64,000 nucleotides of DNA from Moniliophthora roreri (lineage: Eukaryota; Basidiomycota; Agaricomycetes; Agaricales; Marasmiaceae), in NCBI GenBank assembly GCA_001466705.2, contig LATX02000200.1, forward strand, positions 1,116,001-1,180,000, read 5' to 3'. Of the stretch, positions 1-13,445 are shown one piece after another; position 1 is the stretch's first letter; each line of letters opens with the position of its first letter. The position numbers were made by a program, and so were the translations under genes. The notes under the pieces are model-generated. The model made no database searches, was not told the origin of the DNA, and worked only from the letters and a program-made list of their open reading frames with translations.

Positions 1-1743
1 CCCATCCAATAACGTAGTGCGCACTCTGGTTCAAAACTCGCGTACTTGGCAGCCCCTTGGATCGTTAATTGTCGTGCTAGCTCTACCTGGCCCCCTAGAG
101 TGTTGAACTGGGAAAGGTGGAGAGTAAAGTTATCTTCTGCACCCAAAGTAACTTTAAAATTTGTTGGTTCAGGATCCTCGACACCTTGGGCAGCTGTAAC
201 GTAGTGGTCTTGACGCCAAATTTTGCGACTGACACGACCGTGAGCAGCATCGTCCAGAAGGCGCACAATCCTGCTGCTCATGGTGTCAGGGACCCGATCG
301 ATCAGATCATTGAGGACGAACTGCTGAAGAGCATTGATGAGGTCATCGTTGTCCACCCCGTCGTCCCAATATTGAGCGAGCCAGATGATAATAAGGTGAC
401 CCACACGAATGCGATTTGTCGCGACCTCCCTCGTCCATACGCGAAGCTGAGCAGCGTTCATGCCACTAGGCGGCTGCTCATGGAAACGCTCCTTCAGCTT
501 CGAAACGACCCATACTGGGCAGATAAAGTAACGAAGCCCAAAGAAAAGCTGTTGACAGATCTTGAGATCCTTGAGGAGATCTCTCGACGTCGCCATTCGG
601 ATAAGCGCTGTAAGAGACGCGGCTTTCATGTCTCCTGAAGGTGAAAGCCGAACATCCACGGTCTCACCTTCAAGTGGGGGCATGACAATGTCCTTTTCAG
701 GGTGTTCTGGGTCCGGTACAAAATAGGCGGCGGAGTTGCGAAGGAAGAAAGGGATATCAGGTAGAGGTTTGTGTCGTAACATATATTCTTCGATCTGCTT
801 CATCTTTGAACCTGAACCCAAGTCCGTCTGACTTGACAAGCCGTCTGGCACAGAACCCGCAAGAGTGATACTCGATTTGGATTTCGACGATGAAAGGAGA
901 GATGCAAACGAGGGTCGCAAGTTGCGGGCTTTCTGCACGATAGAAGTACCAGACGCAAGTTGAGGGCCCTTTAGATCTGAAGTCGATGTTTCTTCGAGCG
1001 TGTCACACTCGATAAAGGAAGGCAGTTCGGACGTGAAAGTTTCCGGTGTACCAGCAACCCCTGGATCGCGGACAGCTTCCTCAACGTCTACCACCGAAGG
1101 ATCCTTGGTAGGAGTCTGTGGTCGGACCTCAGGTTGGGCAAACACGTCGAAAGAGTCACCAAGATAAATTCCAGATCGATGCTCTGAGGATTGCCTGGAA
1201 AGTGTCCCCCTAGGTCTGGTGTGACTTTCGTTTGCGACCTCTTCTGTCTTCTCGCCGAGGCAAGGACAAGTTTGGTTCTTTTTGACAATAGTGTCCGCAA
1301 CATTGAGCAGGTCCTGAAGAGTGTGCACAAACATGTCCATAACCTCTGGCACCAGCCGAATATCATCTGGAACTTTCCGAGCTGCCGCCATGTAATCCGC
1401 GAAGAAAGCACTGGCAAAGTTAACGTGGTACTTTGCCATCTCGTAGCGGGGAAAGATGCGGACCTCTTCGGGGAGAGAGTCCATGGAGCGGAGGATGGAG
1501 TTTAAGGAAGCGAAGAAAATGGGGACGAGACCACGCAGAATCTCCAGATCCTGGTAGCTGCGTCGGATTTGGTTTATGACTCGTAGAATGGATGGATATC
1601 CCTTTTCCAGGCTGAATCTGGAACCTTGGGACACTGGCCGAACTAGCGAGATGGCAGGTTGATTGCTTGTGCTACTCTCCGCATCGCATTGTTGAATATC
1701 ACCGGCTACGTCTTTGGAAAGGTAACTAATGGATGAAGGCATG
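1..1743 (-). CDS. Ras guanine-nucleotide exchange factor, 3' end outside window
   Basis: An uninterrupted reading frame of 581 codons runs from an ATG at 1743 off the left edge, with no stop and no need for an intron. Residues about 310-480 form a RasGEF N-terminal (REM) domain: a stretch starting VDVRLSPSGDMKAASLTALI, then FICPVWVVSKLKERF, and ending LINALQQFVLND. About residue 550 the CDC25-type catalytic domain begins with QVELARQLTI, and the window cuts it off. The first 300 residues are low-similarity, Ser/Thr-rich sequence. Family knowledge says such proteins load GTP onto Ras-like GTPases at membranes. The target GTPase cannot be read from this part. The REM call is firm; the exact subfamily is unknown. 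Confidence 0.85.
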
Positions 1744-2165
1744 TTGTAGGTGTGGGTGGTGGTAGCGCGATGTAAGGAGTTGTGGGTGTTGGATAAACAA
1801 AACCAACGGGTTAGGTTTATATCACTCACGGGAGTGAGCTCTGCCATTATTGTTGATAGGATGCCGGGCCTTGCTCGTGGCATTGTTGTCGAACCGTTCA
1901 CCTGCCAACTTGGGCAAACAAGCATAATGGCGCAGGAGCTCGGACCCCCGACAATGGGTGTGGATGTCGTTCGGAAATTTTGGCAAAATGGCCAGTTTTT
2001 GTCCACACCACGGGGCCTCTCACCACTTCTTGTCCAAACGGCCGAGCGGCCCCGTCTGCCAGCCGCATTGAGGCTCTGCCAACTTGCATGGATTCCTATA
2101 CAAATAAATTACACAAAAACGCGTCCTACAATACGAACTAAAGTCTTCGCACCTCAAGCCAGTAA
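1744..2165. other. Intergenic, promoter side of the Ras GEF gene
   Basis: This is 422 bp between the start of the Ras GEF gene and the 3' end of the epoxide hydrolase gene, both on the minus strand. It must hold the Ras GEF promoter and the hydrolase 3' untranslated region. The open frames across it have no recognisable product. I see no other element. Confidence 0.5.
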
Positions 2166-3729
2166 TTACAGCTTCGCTTTTATCCGTCGTCCATATCCTT
2201 TACGTTCAGTGACTACGCCATATGCAGGACCGCCTTTCCCAAACATCTTTCGCAGGTCTGCCACTAGTTTCCCAGGTTCTTCATAGGCCGCAAAATGACC
2301 CCCCGATGAATGTTTTACTTCAAAGACTAGATTTCCGATGGTTCTAGTCCAACTGAGGTGACCTTCAGATATTTATGCGAGGGAGAAACGAAGAAACAAA
2401 CTTACAGACGCGGCTTGATACTCAGTTCCTTGGGGAAATACGATACACCCAATGGGATCGAAGGTTTCACGGATGTGGCAAATTCGCGACTCTGGACGAT
2501 TTCATAGTAGATGCGAAGCGATGCAGCAGGGCCGGCTCTTGAGAAGTAGTATATAGATATCCAAGTAAGCACTGGATGTAGTCAATTTATGCTTTAGATT
2601 GAGACTAACCAAGAGACGAGTAGAGATGATTACCTTCATCGTCAGTCCAAGGATATGAGTCCGTCCAGTGTACCAACTTCTCATAGATCCATGCTAACAA
2701 ACCAACAGGGGAGTCTGCCAACGAATATCCAAGTGTTTGCGGTTGAGTCGATTGCTCGCGGAAATAGCCCATCCCCGATTTAACCATCCAAGCACTACGT
2801 TCAAAGCCTGCTTTCTCCGAAGCAGAAAAGGGTGTAATAAGTTGTCGAAGGTAGAGTAAAGGCTCTTTAAGGAAAGTGGGAGGCGAACCTCTAATCGTCT
2901 TGGTGAGTGATATATGCGGGAGGTCTGCTGACTCACCCAGGCATATTCGTATGCCACGCCTTGCAGTGAACATTTCCATAGAGCTCTGCTATCTTTCGAG
3001 TCACTGCCCAGCCCCAATCGCCTCCTTGTGTAACTGACAAAGGAGTCTGTTGTGTTTGCTGCCGCCACATGCAAACTCAATTACTGCTTACCATACTCAT
3101 TGTAACCGAGTGAAAGCATCAATTTATTTGCAACCTAGTCGAGTGCTTAGACACCGGTTGTAAAGTATGAGGCTGGATGTCTGCGTACTTCGGCATATTG
3201 TGCGAGCTTGAAGCCTGGGTGCTTCGGCGCTTCCGAGAAACCATAACCAGGCAGGCTTAGAGCCACGACATGGAAGCTTGGGTGCTTTGATGACACTTTG
3301 ACCAGCAACGGAAGGATTTTGCGAACTTCGATGAAGCTACCAGGCCCTATGAAGATAAATTCCACGATCAGAATAAAGAACCATAAGTCCTATGTACTCA
3401 CAGCCATGGACGAACAGGAGAGGGATTGCACGTTCGACCTCACTTTTCTGGTGTACGTAATGAATGTTTAAAACCCCATGGTTTTCCACTTCGATATTCT
3501 TGGTAAACTGCGGAAGTTCAATGTTTAGCTGCGCCTCTGCAGCTCTCCAGTCGAACCAATCCTTCCACCTCGCTACGAGTCTTCGCATATCTCCCAACGG
3601 AACACCGTAATTCCACCCCGCATTCTCGAGCTCGTCTGGGAACCTTGTGAGATTGAGTTTAACACGTAGCGAGTCTATTTCAGTATCCGAGATAGCTATT
3701 CGGAAAGGTATTTCGACATCCAGCGGCAT
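2166..3729 (-). CDS. Epoxide hydrolase, microsomal (EHN-type) family
   Basis: This is an alpha/beta-hydrolase that adds water to epoxides, probably in detoxification or secondary metabolism. Exon 1 (3402-3729) encodes the epoxide-hydrolase N-terminal region (PFRIAISDTEIDSLRVKL). Joining exon 1 to the exon starting at 3346 creates HGWPGSF, the oxyanion-hole motif. The nucleophile motif GGDWG lies near 3030 and is followed by HCKAWHTNMPG. The last exon (2166-2352) carries SSGGHFAAYEEP with the catalytic histidine. The last intron is 2353-2405. At least six exons are needed; the inner ones are only partly placed. The length, near 400 residues, and all catalytic landmarks suggest an intact gene. 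It diverges from the acyltransferase across 842 bp. Confidence 0.88.
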
Positions 3730-4571
3730 TGGTGTTAGACAGGCTCGGAATCGTCCAGTTCAGGTCGATTTTTACGGGTGGTGGGCGGAAACAAGGTCCT
3801 TCCTTTTTTGGTCGACATCGGCACTGCCGGTGTGCCTCGCCCCTTGCATCATCGAAACGAACTTAACTTTTTCACCGGGTTCCAATGAATCAAAGACCCG
3901 TGCATTACCGTAAGCGTGTAGATTATAAGTAGTACAACGTGTGGAATATTTGCTGGTTCAAAAGAATAATTTATATAACGGCAGCTAGCGCAATCTCAGC
4001 TTTGCAGATTACACAGATTTTTACACTTCTACAGATGAGTAGCCCAAATAAATACTCACTGGGTCGGTGTTGCAAAGAGAGATTTATCCGGAAAACACAA
4101 TCCTACATGCTGTGTTCTATGGCTAAGTATTCCACCTGGCACATCCCAATTTGGTATACAACAACAAAATTTTGCTTGCCCGGCGATGATACAAACCGTG
4201 TACAGCTTGAAGCTTGAAGAGGCAGAGGGATCTGCAGGTTTATTTTGGCACGAGTTTGAATGTACTGTACCACACTCTATAGTACTTTACCCTACAAAAA
4301 GCATAGATCTTTAGCACGTTTGGACTTGGTGAAAAAGTTGAAGTTCGTTCGATGACACAAGGGGTGAGGCACGCCGCTGTCAACCAAAAAAAAAGGAAGG
4401 ACCTCCATTTTTACGCTCCGGGCTATGCAGACGCCAAAAGCCGAGTCCGATGATACCGTACCCAGACTTATCAAGTGGCCAGCCCGTGGTGGGCGGTACC
4501 GAAGACGATACTGAATCACTTTAGAATCCACCTAAATACGCCCTCGTTTGCAGAGTCCTGTAAACCACAAG
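3730..4571. other. Divergent intergenic region
   Basis: This 842-bp stretch separates the divergent epoxide hydrolase and acyltransferase genes, so it should contain both promoters. Short open frames here have no recognisable product. A 9-bp A run lies near 4387. No repeat or RNA gene was recognised. Confidence 0.5.
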
Positions 4572-6228
4572 ATGTCCAGCTATTCTTCTGCCATTCCCCA
4601 GCAGCGTTCCCGTATTTTCCCACTCCGGAGAAAACATGACCCTATAACAATACCATTGTCGATCATCGACGCGACTGTAATGAGATACAGTCCAACAGGT
4701 GGCATTTGGCTATTCGAAGAGCCTCTAAATCGCAGACCAGGGAAAACATCAGAACACCTCGCTTTTTCACTTCAAAAAACTCTGGACATATACCCCCAAC
4801 TTTCAGGGCAACTCAAAGTACTCTCATCGTACTCCCTCACCCCCTCTCATCACAATGAGAGGTTCAATCGCCCCCATGTTACTTGGGGACAGCAGGATGA
4901 TCCTGGCGTTGAGTTGGTCATTGGTCGTTGCCCCCTGCGACTGTCCTCCATCCTTCCGGATGCAAAAGACCGAGCTCATTTGCATCAGATTTGGGACCCG
5001 ACGCCTATAAACAAGATAGGTTTGTTGCCCCAAACACCAAACCTTGCTCTGCATGACCGTGTCTCGTACGTGGACCTTCCATCCACAATCATGCAGATCA
5101 CGTCCTTCGAATGCGGTGCAATAGCGATTGCAGTAAAGATGGCACATGTCCTAGCCGACGCACAGACCCTCTTGACCTTTATGCATGATTGGGCCACAGT
5201 TCATCGTGGAATCGCAAACGGAGAAGAGGTAGTGCTTACCAGACCCTTTGAACCGCAACGGTTGGATGCTGCTGCAGCAGGCGACATTGAAGGCCTAGGA
5301 CCAGACAAGGATATAATGGCACAAGCCGAAAGTGTCCCATTGCATCGTTATGATTGGTGGGCGTCCCGTACACAAGAGTGCCCACCTTTCATGATCGAGT
5401 CTACGGAAATCCCAGATGCAATCAAAGCTCATCACGATGATATTCAATTTGGCAAACCCCTTCCGTGGAAGCAATGGGATGTTCTCGCTCCGACTTGCAA
5501 TCGTATTATATACTTTTCGCAACAGGAAATCTTCGCAATGTGGGAGGATACCCTTAACGCAGATCAAGGGCTCAGGACGAGTAAACTAGATGCCCTGCTC
5601 TCCCACGTTTGGTCGCTCATTACTCGCGCTCGTCAACTTCAGAATAATGATGTCGATGTACATTTCGATGTCACCATTGGTCTCCGAAATCGCATTGCGT
5701 CTCCACTTCCGCCCGATTTCCTTGGATCACCTATCCTGACTATTCCCGTGAGCTTGTCTGCAAAAGAGCTCATATCTGGTGCTAAGCCTGCGGTTGCAAG
5801 CACGATCCGTTCAAGTATGATGAGTTATAACCCGTCGGCACTTGGAGCGCTGCTGCATCGGTTTGCGTACGACCTTGACCCGGCCAGGTATTGGAATACC
5901 TGTCTCGGCGAGCGGCATACGATTGTTACGAGCTGGCTAGAATCCAGGGCCGGAATGGGTGTGTACGACTTAGACTTTGGGTTCGGAAGAAAACCGAGAA
6001 TGGTAGATCCCAATATGCCTGTCTGTGACGGATGGTACGTGTCAATTTAGCTCGTACATGAAGTTCTTACTGAAGAAGTTACACAGTGTCCAGATTATGG
6101 AAACTGGAATACTGGGAGACGGAAAAAAGTCGTGGCATGATGACGGGGCTGCAATTAGTCTGCACTTGAGGACTGACGTGATGGAGCGGTTACTGGCAGA
6201 CCCATTACTGAGAAAGTACAAGACATAG
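4572..6228 (+). CDS. BAHD/trichothecene-type acyltransferase (transferase family)
   Basis: There are two exons, 4572-6034 and 6087-6228, with a 52-bp intron (GTACGT...CACAG), giving 534 residues. Residues near 195 contain HVLAD, matching the HxxxD catalytic motif of the transferase family (BAHD, trichothecene 3-O-acetyltransferase). Near the C terminus DFGFG matches the DFGWG structural motif. Splicing restores the ending DGVSL-type region (DDGAAISLHL, then VMERLLADPLLRKYK). Without the intron the protein would stop early at 6050. I chose the ATG at 4572 because the frame upstream starts only with TTG. Acceptor and acyl donor cannot be inferred. Its neighbour SKI3 starts 133 bp downstream on the same strand. 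Confidence 0.85.
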
Positions 6229-6361
6229 TTAGAGGTGACGGACATTTTTTTACGCTCTTCGTAGTATGCTGTAATCCACGGAGTCTGTGAAAGAAAATAC
6301 AGGCGTTTAGAATTAGACGCGCATATCACTCTTTCCTTCCGTCTTACTATCATCTTTCTCT

Positions 6362-9300
6362 ATGTCGATCGTCAAAACTAAGCTCAAGAATGCACGCGAC
6401 TCGATAGGAAAGAAGGATTATAACGCTGCAAAGAACTTTGCACTGCAGGTTCTGGACTTTGAGCCAGACAACTACAACGCGTGCGTCGGTTAGGAACCCA
6501 TCTACTGTTTGTATTCGTTCAAGTTCCTGTCAGAAACGTGTTTTTGGGCCTTGCCTCTCTAGAGCTGGGAGAATATGATGCAAGCGAGCAAGTAATCTGA
6601 TTTCGGTAGATACGGTTGCTACAGACAGGCTAACGGATTTCTAGGCTTACAATAAAGCGACAGAAACACAGCCAGAACAGCTGTTGGCCTGGCAGGTGCG
6701 CAAATATGTCTTGATGGTGGTAAATCTCTAATCATATAATAGGGTTTGTCGAAATTCTATGAACGCCGGGAGGAATGGGACAAGTATGGGGAGGTGCTTC
6801 ATCGACTGATGGATATCTACGGGCAAAGGTGCACCCGTTCGATCTGAAAGATATTTGCAGAGGCAGTGAATAGTTTTCGCAGTAATGACGCTACAAAATG
6901 TGGAGAAACATTGCAGAAATATATCAATCTTCGTCGAGAACATGGGAGTCCTTCGGAGGTTAGCTGCACGGTCACTGTTTTTATCCAACAAACTCATCCT
7001 TCATAGGTTATCGATGCATTATCACTTTTTCTACCCGATTCACCGTACTATCAAGTTCTTTCGTCGCTACCTCTTCCAGACGCGACCGCACCCACGTCCA
7101 CAACGACATTTATTGTGCAAACGTCGATTCACGACATACTCATGGTTCTTGAAGAAATCATTGAGTTGATCGAGAAGCAAGAGGAGACTTATGTGAAGAA
7201 GGAGTTTGAGAAGCGGAGGACACGGCTTGGGGCTGGCAGCCCTGACAAAATCAGAAAAGAAATTGGCAGGGAAGTCTGGGGCTCATCGCGAGTGAGTATT
7301 GTTCTGTGATCGGATCGCATCTTGCTCAGTTTTACGAAGCTGCCTTCACTGTACGAAGAGATCCTGAATCACCCTAAAACATCAGATACCCTCCGAAGAG
7401 AAATTGACTCGAAGCTACTCCGGTACAAGTTGAAGTACCTGTACTCACTTCCTCCCTCCGATTCTCCCGAAGATCCAAAGAGGAAAGTCGCAAATGAGGT
7501 GGCAGAAATCATTCGTGGCGTTGTGATATTGAAAATCCCGGATGAACTTGCATGGACATTAGTTCTCGACGGAAAGGATGTCGAGACCGTTGGTAAGTGA
7601 ATCATCATTACATACTACCACTCTGCTAATACGTAGATCAGAGGAATATGATTATTCGTTACTGAGGCAATTTGTGGAGCTGTTCCCAGACCGGCCTCTC
7701 TCCGCACTGTTCAGAGGATATTTCGTATATATGGGCATCTCATTGACCGGGGACAATGGCTCTGAAACCGAGGGAGACGCGCTGCACGAGGATCGTGACG
7801 CTGGATATGATATGGTTCTGGTACGTTTCTCTAATCACATCTCTATTCATCGGTTGAAAACCAAGCACATAGGAAGCCTACTCATCTACCGACTCTCTTT
7901 TGGCCACACGCATAACAGCTGAGATTTACAAGATTGAAACGGATTACAACAATGCCATTCAAATTTCAGAGAAAGGCCTTCAACGCGTTTGCAAATTTGA
8001 ATCCGATAACACGACATCCCTGCCACGGTGAGTACTGGCATAGCTTCATCTCTCGCCTGACTGACGGCCTTATCTACAAGCGTTAAGTTGGGCTTCAAAG
8101 TCATTCTTGCATCCTCGTGTGTACACCATTTCCCTCCAAAACACCATCAACGAGCATCGATTCTTATCGATGAAATACTTCAAGTATCACCAAACAACAT
8201 CCCCGGCCTCATGGGACGCGGATATATCCTTGAACAGAAAAAGAAATGGAAAGAAGCCGGCGAAATGTTTGAACGGATAACTCGGCTACTCCCAGACGAC
8301 CTTTTCGATGGGCTACGCGCTCGAGAAGAGTATGCGTGGTGTGTCAGTCAAGCAGGCGACTTGCGCTCCGGAATATCGCACCTCAGGGAAGTCTTGAACG
8401 CATTGAACGAGATTGAAGGATCTGAGCAGGATCGCGCGAGGTGTCACTGGAGATTAGGAAGATGCCATTGGGACCTGAGTGGTGCGTCGTTACAGTCTTT
8501 TGCTTTTGCTTTTCCGTTCAAACGAGGACGTAGGCGAAGGACGTGGGGAAGCGTACAAATGCTTCATCGCAGCATTGAAGTGCGACTCCGCATACGCACC
8601 AGCCTTCACTTCCCTCGGTATCTATTACACTGAACATGCTTCTCCTCCTGATCCAACGCGTGCATCAAAATGCTTTCAGAAGGCATTTGAGTTGGACTCT
8701 AGAGAGTCTGATGCTGCACGTCGGCTCGCACAAGGATTCGCTGATGAGCAAGATTGGGACTTGGTGGAGGTTGTCGCACGCAGGACAATTGAAGGAGAAG
8801 GTGGCCCAGAAGGAACGATAGGAAAGGATGCCAGTAGTGCTAGCGGTAGGCTCCTGCCCACCAATGTGTGGGCTTATAAGGCCCTGGGTATCGTGGAACT
8901 AGTGATTATCCTTCTCCTTCCCAAATTTGCTTCACTCAACGCAATGATCTTAGACCCATCGCAACTATGTATCGGCTATCAGTTCGCTGCAAGTCGCATT
9001 GAGGGCTGAACCCGAAGATCACCTCATGTGGCTCAGGCTGGGAGAGGCGTATTACCGCTCGGGCAAACATACAGCAGCTCTCAAGGCCTTAAGTCGAGCC
9101 CACGAACTCAACAGGGAAGACTGGATGTGCCAATATTATATCGCAGAGGTTTACCGCCAATTGGGTCAATACCAGCAGGCCATCGACCAACTCCAATCTA
9201 TCCTTTCGTCAAGAGATCCGGAACTATGTGCTCTCGTTTCCCTTGCCCAAACATACCTTAACTTAGGTCGTGAGGAGCTCAACGATGTTTTTGTAGCAAG

Positions 9301-11386
9301 AGCCGAGGAATCCTTCCGACTCTCCATTCGAACTTCTTTTGAGGCCATCAAGATTAGCACTGGATTCCGAGCTGTACTTTGGAAGATCATTGCCGATGCT
9401 TTGTATTTCCTTGGTATGAGCACGTCATTCTGCGATGAAATCGCCATTTCCGGTGTCGTTTTAGAAGCGGCGCAGATCCTTGAAGGGGAAATCAGCTCTC
9501 GATTGGCGGGCATCATCTCTTCCCCGAGTACCAGTCTGGAAGCACCGCTAACCCCAATCACTCTGTTGGAGTTGGCGGTCATGGGTTACGACCACCGGAT
9601 CACTCTGGGCTCATCGGAGAATGCTGCTGTAGGGAGTGCGTGGTATGATCTAGCAATTGGTCTGCGATCGCTCGCCGAGAAACTGGCCCATGGCACTAGA
9701 AGAGAAAGTGCTGAGTCGCAGGCGATTAAGTGTTTGACTGAGGCCATTCGGGCATGTCCCATGGTCGATGATCATTGGATTGCCCTTGGAGATGCCAACT
9801 TCGTTCAGCAGCCGAAAACTGCGCAACATGCTTATGTCCGAGCACTAGAGATCAACTCCAAGGTATGCTCAATCCGCCTGTATGGTACTCTTTTGATCTT
9901 TTCTTTACAGAACGCAACGACATGGACAAATCTAGGCCTCTTATACTTCTACCACAATGACTACGAACTAGCCAACGAAGCTTTCTACAGGGCTCAAAGC
10001 TCTGACCCCGACTATAGTCTTGCCTGGCTCGGTCAGGCTCTGCTAGCGAGTGCTAGCGGTCATGAGCCTGGGGCTATAGCAATTCTTGAGCATGCGGTCG
10101 GGTTGGTGGGCTTTGTGGTGGGTGTAGCATCCTCTTTCGCAAACCGGTCATTGAAGCATCGTCTTTAGCCCGAAGCGGACTATCAATATGCGTTCAAAGG
10201 CTTTTCCAGACTGAAAGATGTTAAGGGGATCTCAACTTCGGATGCCTTCATACCAGCTTTTTTTGTCCTTGATCGATACTGCAAATCGCGGCCAGACGAT
10301 GCGGCTGCGCTTCACTTATTCGGCTTGGTATGCGAAAGGATCAATCAGCCTGACCTAGCAGTCAAGTGGATTCAGAAAGCCATCTCGATTTTGGAGGCAT
10401 CATACGAAGAAAGCGAGGATAGTGAAATTGAGCGTCAGTTTGCTATTGCGCATTGCAATATTGGGCGATTGAAACTATCACTCGGTGATCTTGGCGGTGC
10501 CCTGGAGTCATTCGAGAGCGCGTTGGGTCTCTTACCGGAGGATGAAAACGAAGAGCAGCACATTCTCTTGCGTGCCCAAGCACAGTTTGGGTCAGGTATA
10601 GCCCAGTTCCGACACAATGATTTGGAAACAGCTCTGAGCTGCTTCGAATCCTCGTTGGAGACCGCGCAAGGCAATCCTGCAGTCCGGGGCGAAGTGACAG
10701 TGCTATTGGCTCAAGCCCTATGGGCCATAGGAACGGATGATACTAAGGAACTCGCTAAAACTAAGCTCTTAGAATGGTGAGCACCTCATGCAATACCATC
10801 GGGCCGAATTCTAAAGACATTGTACAGTATCTCTGAGGACCCGGAAAATCTCACTGCAATTAATACTCTGGCGGCGATGGGTATCCTGACAGATGACGAC
10901 AGTCTTGTGGATGCGGCTCTCTTGGAAATTCTAGCGTTACCTATTGACGACCGAACACGTCTGGATCCTGAGCGACACGTTGATCATTTGCTCCTTCAGC
11001 ATCATTTAGGACAGGTACATTTGTTATTTTTGCTCGATTATTTCTCTCTGAACCCCCTACTAACACAGGAAAATGTTTCGGAGGCTCTAGCTGCCTCTCA
11101 AAAGGCAGTGCATGTTGAGCCGTCGCGAAGTATACCACGGAATCAGTTGGCTAATCTTCTCCTTCAGACACAGCAGTATGAATCTGTACTTCCCGTTTTG
11201 TCGGGTGCTGCACCAGAAAGCTTGGATACTTCGCGAAGGATGTTGCAGCTGAAGGCTACCTCCGAAGCGGTTGGTGGTGTTCCGCATGAAGCAAGTAGAT
11301 TGGCTCAGAAGAGCGTGATGATGAAACCATCCGACTTGGATAGTTGGTATGCGCTATGTATATCCAAATCGTTGGCCAAAAAGTGA
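6362..11386 (+). CDS. SKI3: Ski3, TPR scaffold of the Ski RNA-helicase complex
   Basis: I reconstructed 16 exons that keep frame throughout and give 1415 residues, close to yeast Ski3 (about 1430). Exons: 6362-6480, 6534-6591, 6645-6695, 6743-6828, 6883-6958, 7007-7291, 7340-7592, 7642-7820, 7873-8027, 8081-8481, 8534-8901, 8954-9862, 9911-10105, 10169-10776, 10828-11014, 11069-11386. TPR repeats run from the N terminus (KNARDSIGKKDYNAAKNFA, LGLASLELGEYDASEQAYNK) to the C terminus (LLLQTQQYESVLPVL). The conserved stretch LPSLYEEILNHPKTSD follows exon 7's start. The Ski complex (Ski2-Ski3-Ski8) feeds mRNA to the cytoplasmic exosome. The introns at 7292 and 8902 use less usual splice signals and are the least certain. 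Confidence 0.9.
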
Positions 11387-11538
11387 AGATGTAGTGTACT
11401 GTAGTCTTACTTATATTCTAAGTGGAATAGGAACTTCGGGAATTACCAATTCGACGCGTTACTAAAACGCGTGTCCTGCGCGTGAGCGTGACAATTGTTC
11501 CTTTTTACCAATTACGGTGTGCCACTTCGAAGAGAGTT

Positions 11539-13076
11539 ATGGGAGAAGAAAGCCCGCAAGATCGTAATATGGAGCCTATGATGGACTCTCATCAGCGCGG
11601 TTTAGTGGATGCTTGCTTCGAGGAAGGGCAGTTTGATTCCGGAATTCGGGTTCTCGAACAGTTGAGGTCGGCAGACCACAGACCCAGCCCGTGAGTCTTC
11701 TTACAAAGTATCTACTGGCTGTGAACTCAAGTGAAACCAAGATCTCACATTCGTCAATTGCTATACATCGCGCTGTATCCGCCAGATGTGGAGAAGAAGT
11801 TGGCGGATCAACCACCTGGTTCTCCAAGCAAAGCCGACAAACGGCGTCAGAAGACATACCTCAAGATACCCGCAGAGGCATCCACAGCGGCACAGAAAGC
11901 ACTTTTTGCGATTGCCCAGACCAACAGCCTGGAGGCTGTCTTCACTGCCTTACCATCGTATTCCGGTTCTGCAGAACCCGAGTTATCAAACGAATCATTT
12001 TCACAAGTTGCTAAAGAATCTGTTTGCATCGGTCAGTGCAGATCATGCTGGAGCATCTTAGAGAAGGACTTCATTCAGCCCCATGCCCTCCAAGAAGTTC
12101 GTCGAGGTGGACAGAATCATCGACGGGTGTCAACAGGCGAATCGGAAGACGAGCACAAGACTTCGGTACTTGCAGAACATGCATGGCCAATTTTGGAATG
12201 GTTTTTGTTCTTATTCGAGCGTGACGAGCTGCGTGCAGAAGCGGAGGGAATGCGTGTGTCCCTTGATTTACCTTTTACACTACTCAACTGACGCGGACTT
12301 TAGCTCGACATTCACCTTTACTTCTCAACCAACTACCGCAGCCCAAAGGCAGAAACCTACGGTGGGAAGTTGACACACCGCTGAATATTGTTTTTACTTG
12401 CATGTCAGAAGACGAACGGCGGCAGCTGTTGGGAGTCAAGTTGCTAAGCATGGTATTATGTTGAGCTTTCGATTGCGCTCTGCCCTTACTAACAGCTTGC
12501 TAGATCCTCAATTTAGCCTGCACGACGTATTTCGACTTCCAAGCCTTCGTCATCTCAGTGTACAAGCGGGTTGCTGCAGATATTCCAGATGAATTTCTCT
12601 CGCTTCTTTCGAGCCTCCCACCAACGCCTTCTGTCTTGAGGTTCAAAGTGGCATTCTTTCAAAAATGCATCGGACCTTCGACGTCCACACGCCCACCCCC
12701 ACGACCCAAACCACAAGCTCGAACTATTCCCAAAGCCCGAGGTCGACAGGATCCAACTTCCCCCGAAATCCTCGCGTCCGTAGATTCTAGCGTTCAATCA
12801 GTTGCTAGCAAACCATTTCTGCCTCCCTTTGCGGATATTTGTCAGGCATTAGAGAAGCCACAGAAGTCTCATTCTGCCAATGCCACTATAAAATTTGAGT
12901 TGTTGGTATCATATGGGACCCTGCAGTCGCAGTTCACGGGTACCGACAGGGACTCAGAGTGGACAGGACTCTTGCGAAGTGGGCGATGGCGGCAGTTGCT
13001 GAATAACTCTTTTAAAGGCGAAGATGATGCAAAGGACTACCGTGATACATTGTCCCTTCTGGTCCCATACTGGTAA
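11539..13076 (+). CDS. Conserved-looking protein of unknown function, 461 aa
   Basis: Four exons join in frame: 11539-11690, 11742-12253, 12304-12452 and 12504-13076. The third intron contains a textbook branch sequence (TTACTAAC) before the acceptor. I do not recognise the protein. Visible features are an N terminus rich in acidic residues, a central SHIRQLLYIALYPP segment, an isolated Cys cluster (CIGQCRSCW) that could bind metal or be chance, and a C-terminal half with a Pro-rich linker (TRPPPRPKPQART). There is no signal peptide and no clear membrane span. It starts 152 bp after SKI3 on the same strand. The splice junctions are well supported by frame; the function is open. Confidence 0.7.
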
Positions 13077-13445
13077 CGGACACATTTCATGTGCTATATA
13101 CAGCAAGGACCTTTCGAGACAGGCACATAATGTAACGTAGTTTAATATGGATGATCAGACAGTGGACGGTGTCAAGACGGACTTTTCGAGTCTCTTTACA
13201 ACTACAGTGAATTCCGCGAGAGCTGGCCCTGGTGAAGACCCAAATCGTACCGTTGACTATAACGAAGAGATTTGACAGCGGTGCCTAATCTTACGACCAA
13301 TTCGGATTCTTATTCCAGACGTCGCTGCACCAAGGCAGCAATTACATGAGCTAGTACACGTAGTATCAGGCGTAATCTAAGCAGATGTGAAGAGAAGTTT
13401 GACATCCATGACCAACATGTCGTCTCATGTTCATTGCTATCGCAA
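13077..13445. other. Convergent intergenic, 3' regions
   Basis: This is 369 bp between the 3' ends of the unknown 461-aa gene (plus) and the secreted-protein gene (minus). It presumably holds both 3' untranslated regions. I see nothing else. Confidence 0.5.

Noticed and set aside
117..638. 173-codon plus-strand open frame
   Set aside because: It lies wholly antisense to the REM-domain exon of the Ras GEF gene, shows no domain, and is a shadow of that coding sequence.
2000..6300. Epoxide hydrolase plus acyltransferase as a biosynthetic cluster
   Set aside because: Only two enzymes, no backbone synthase, P450 or dedicated regulator in view; adjacency alone is too weak.
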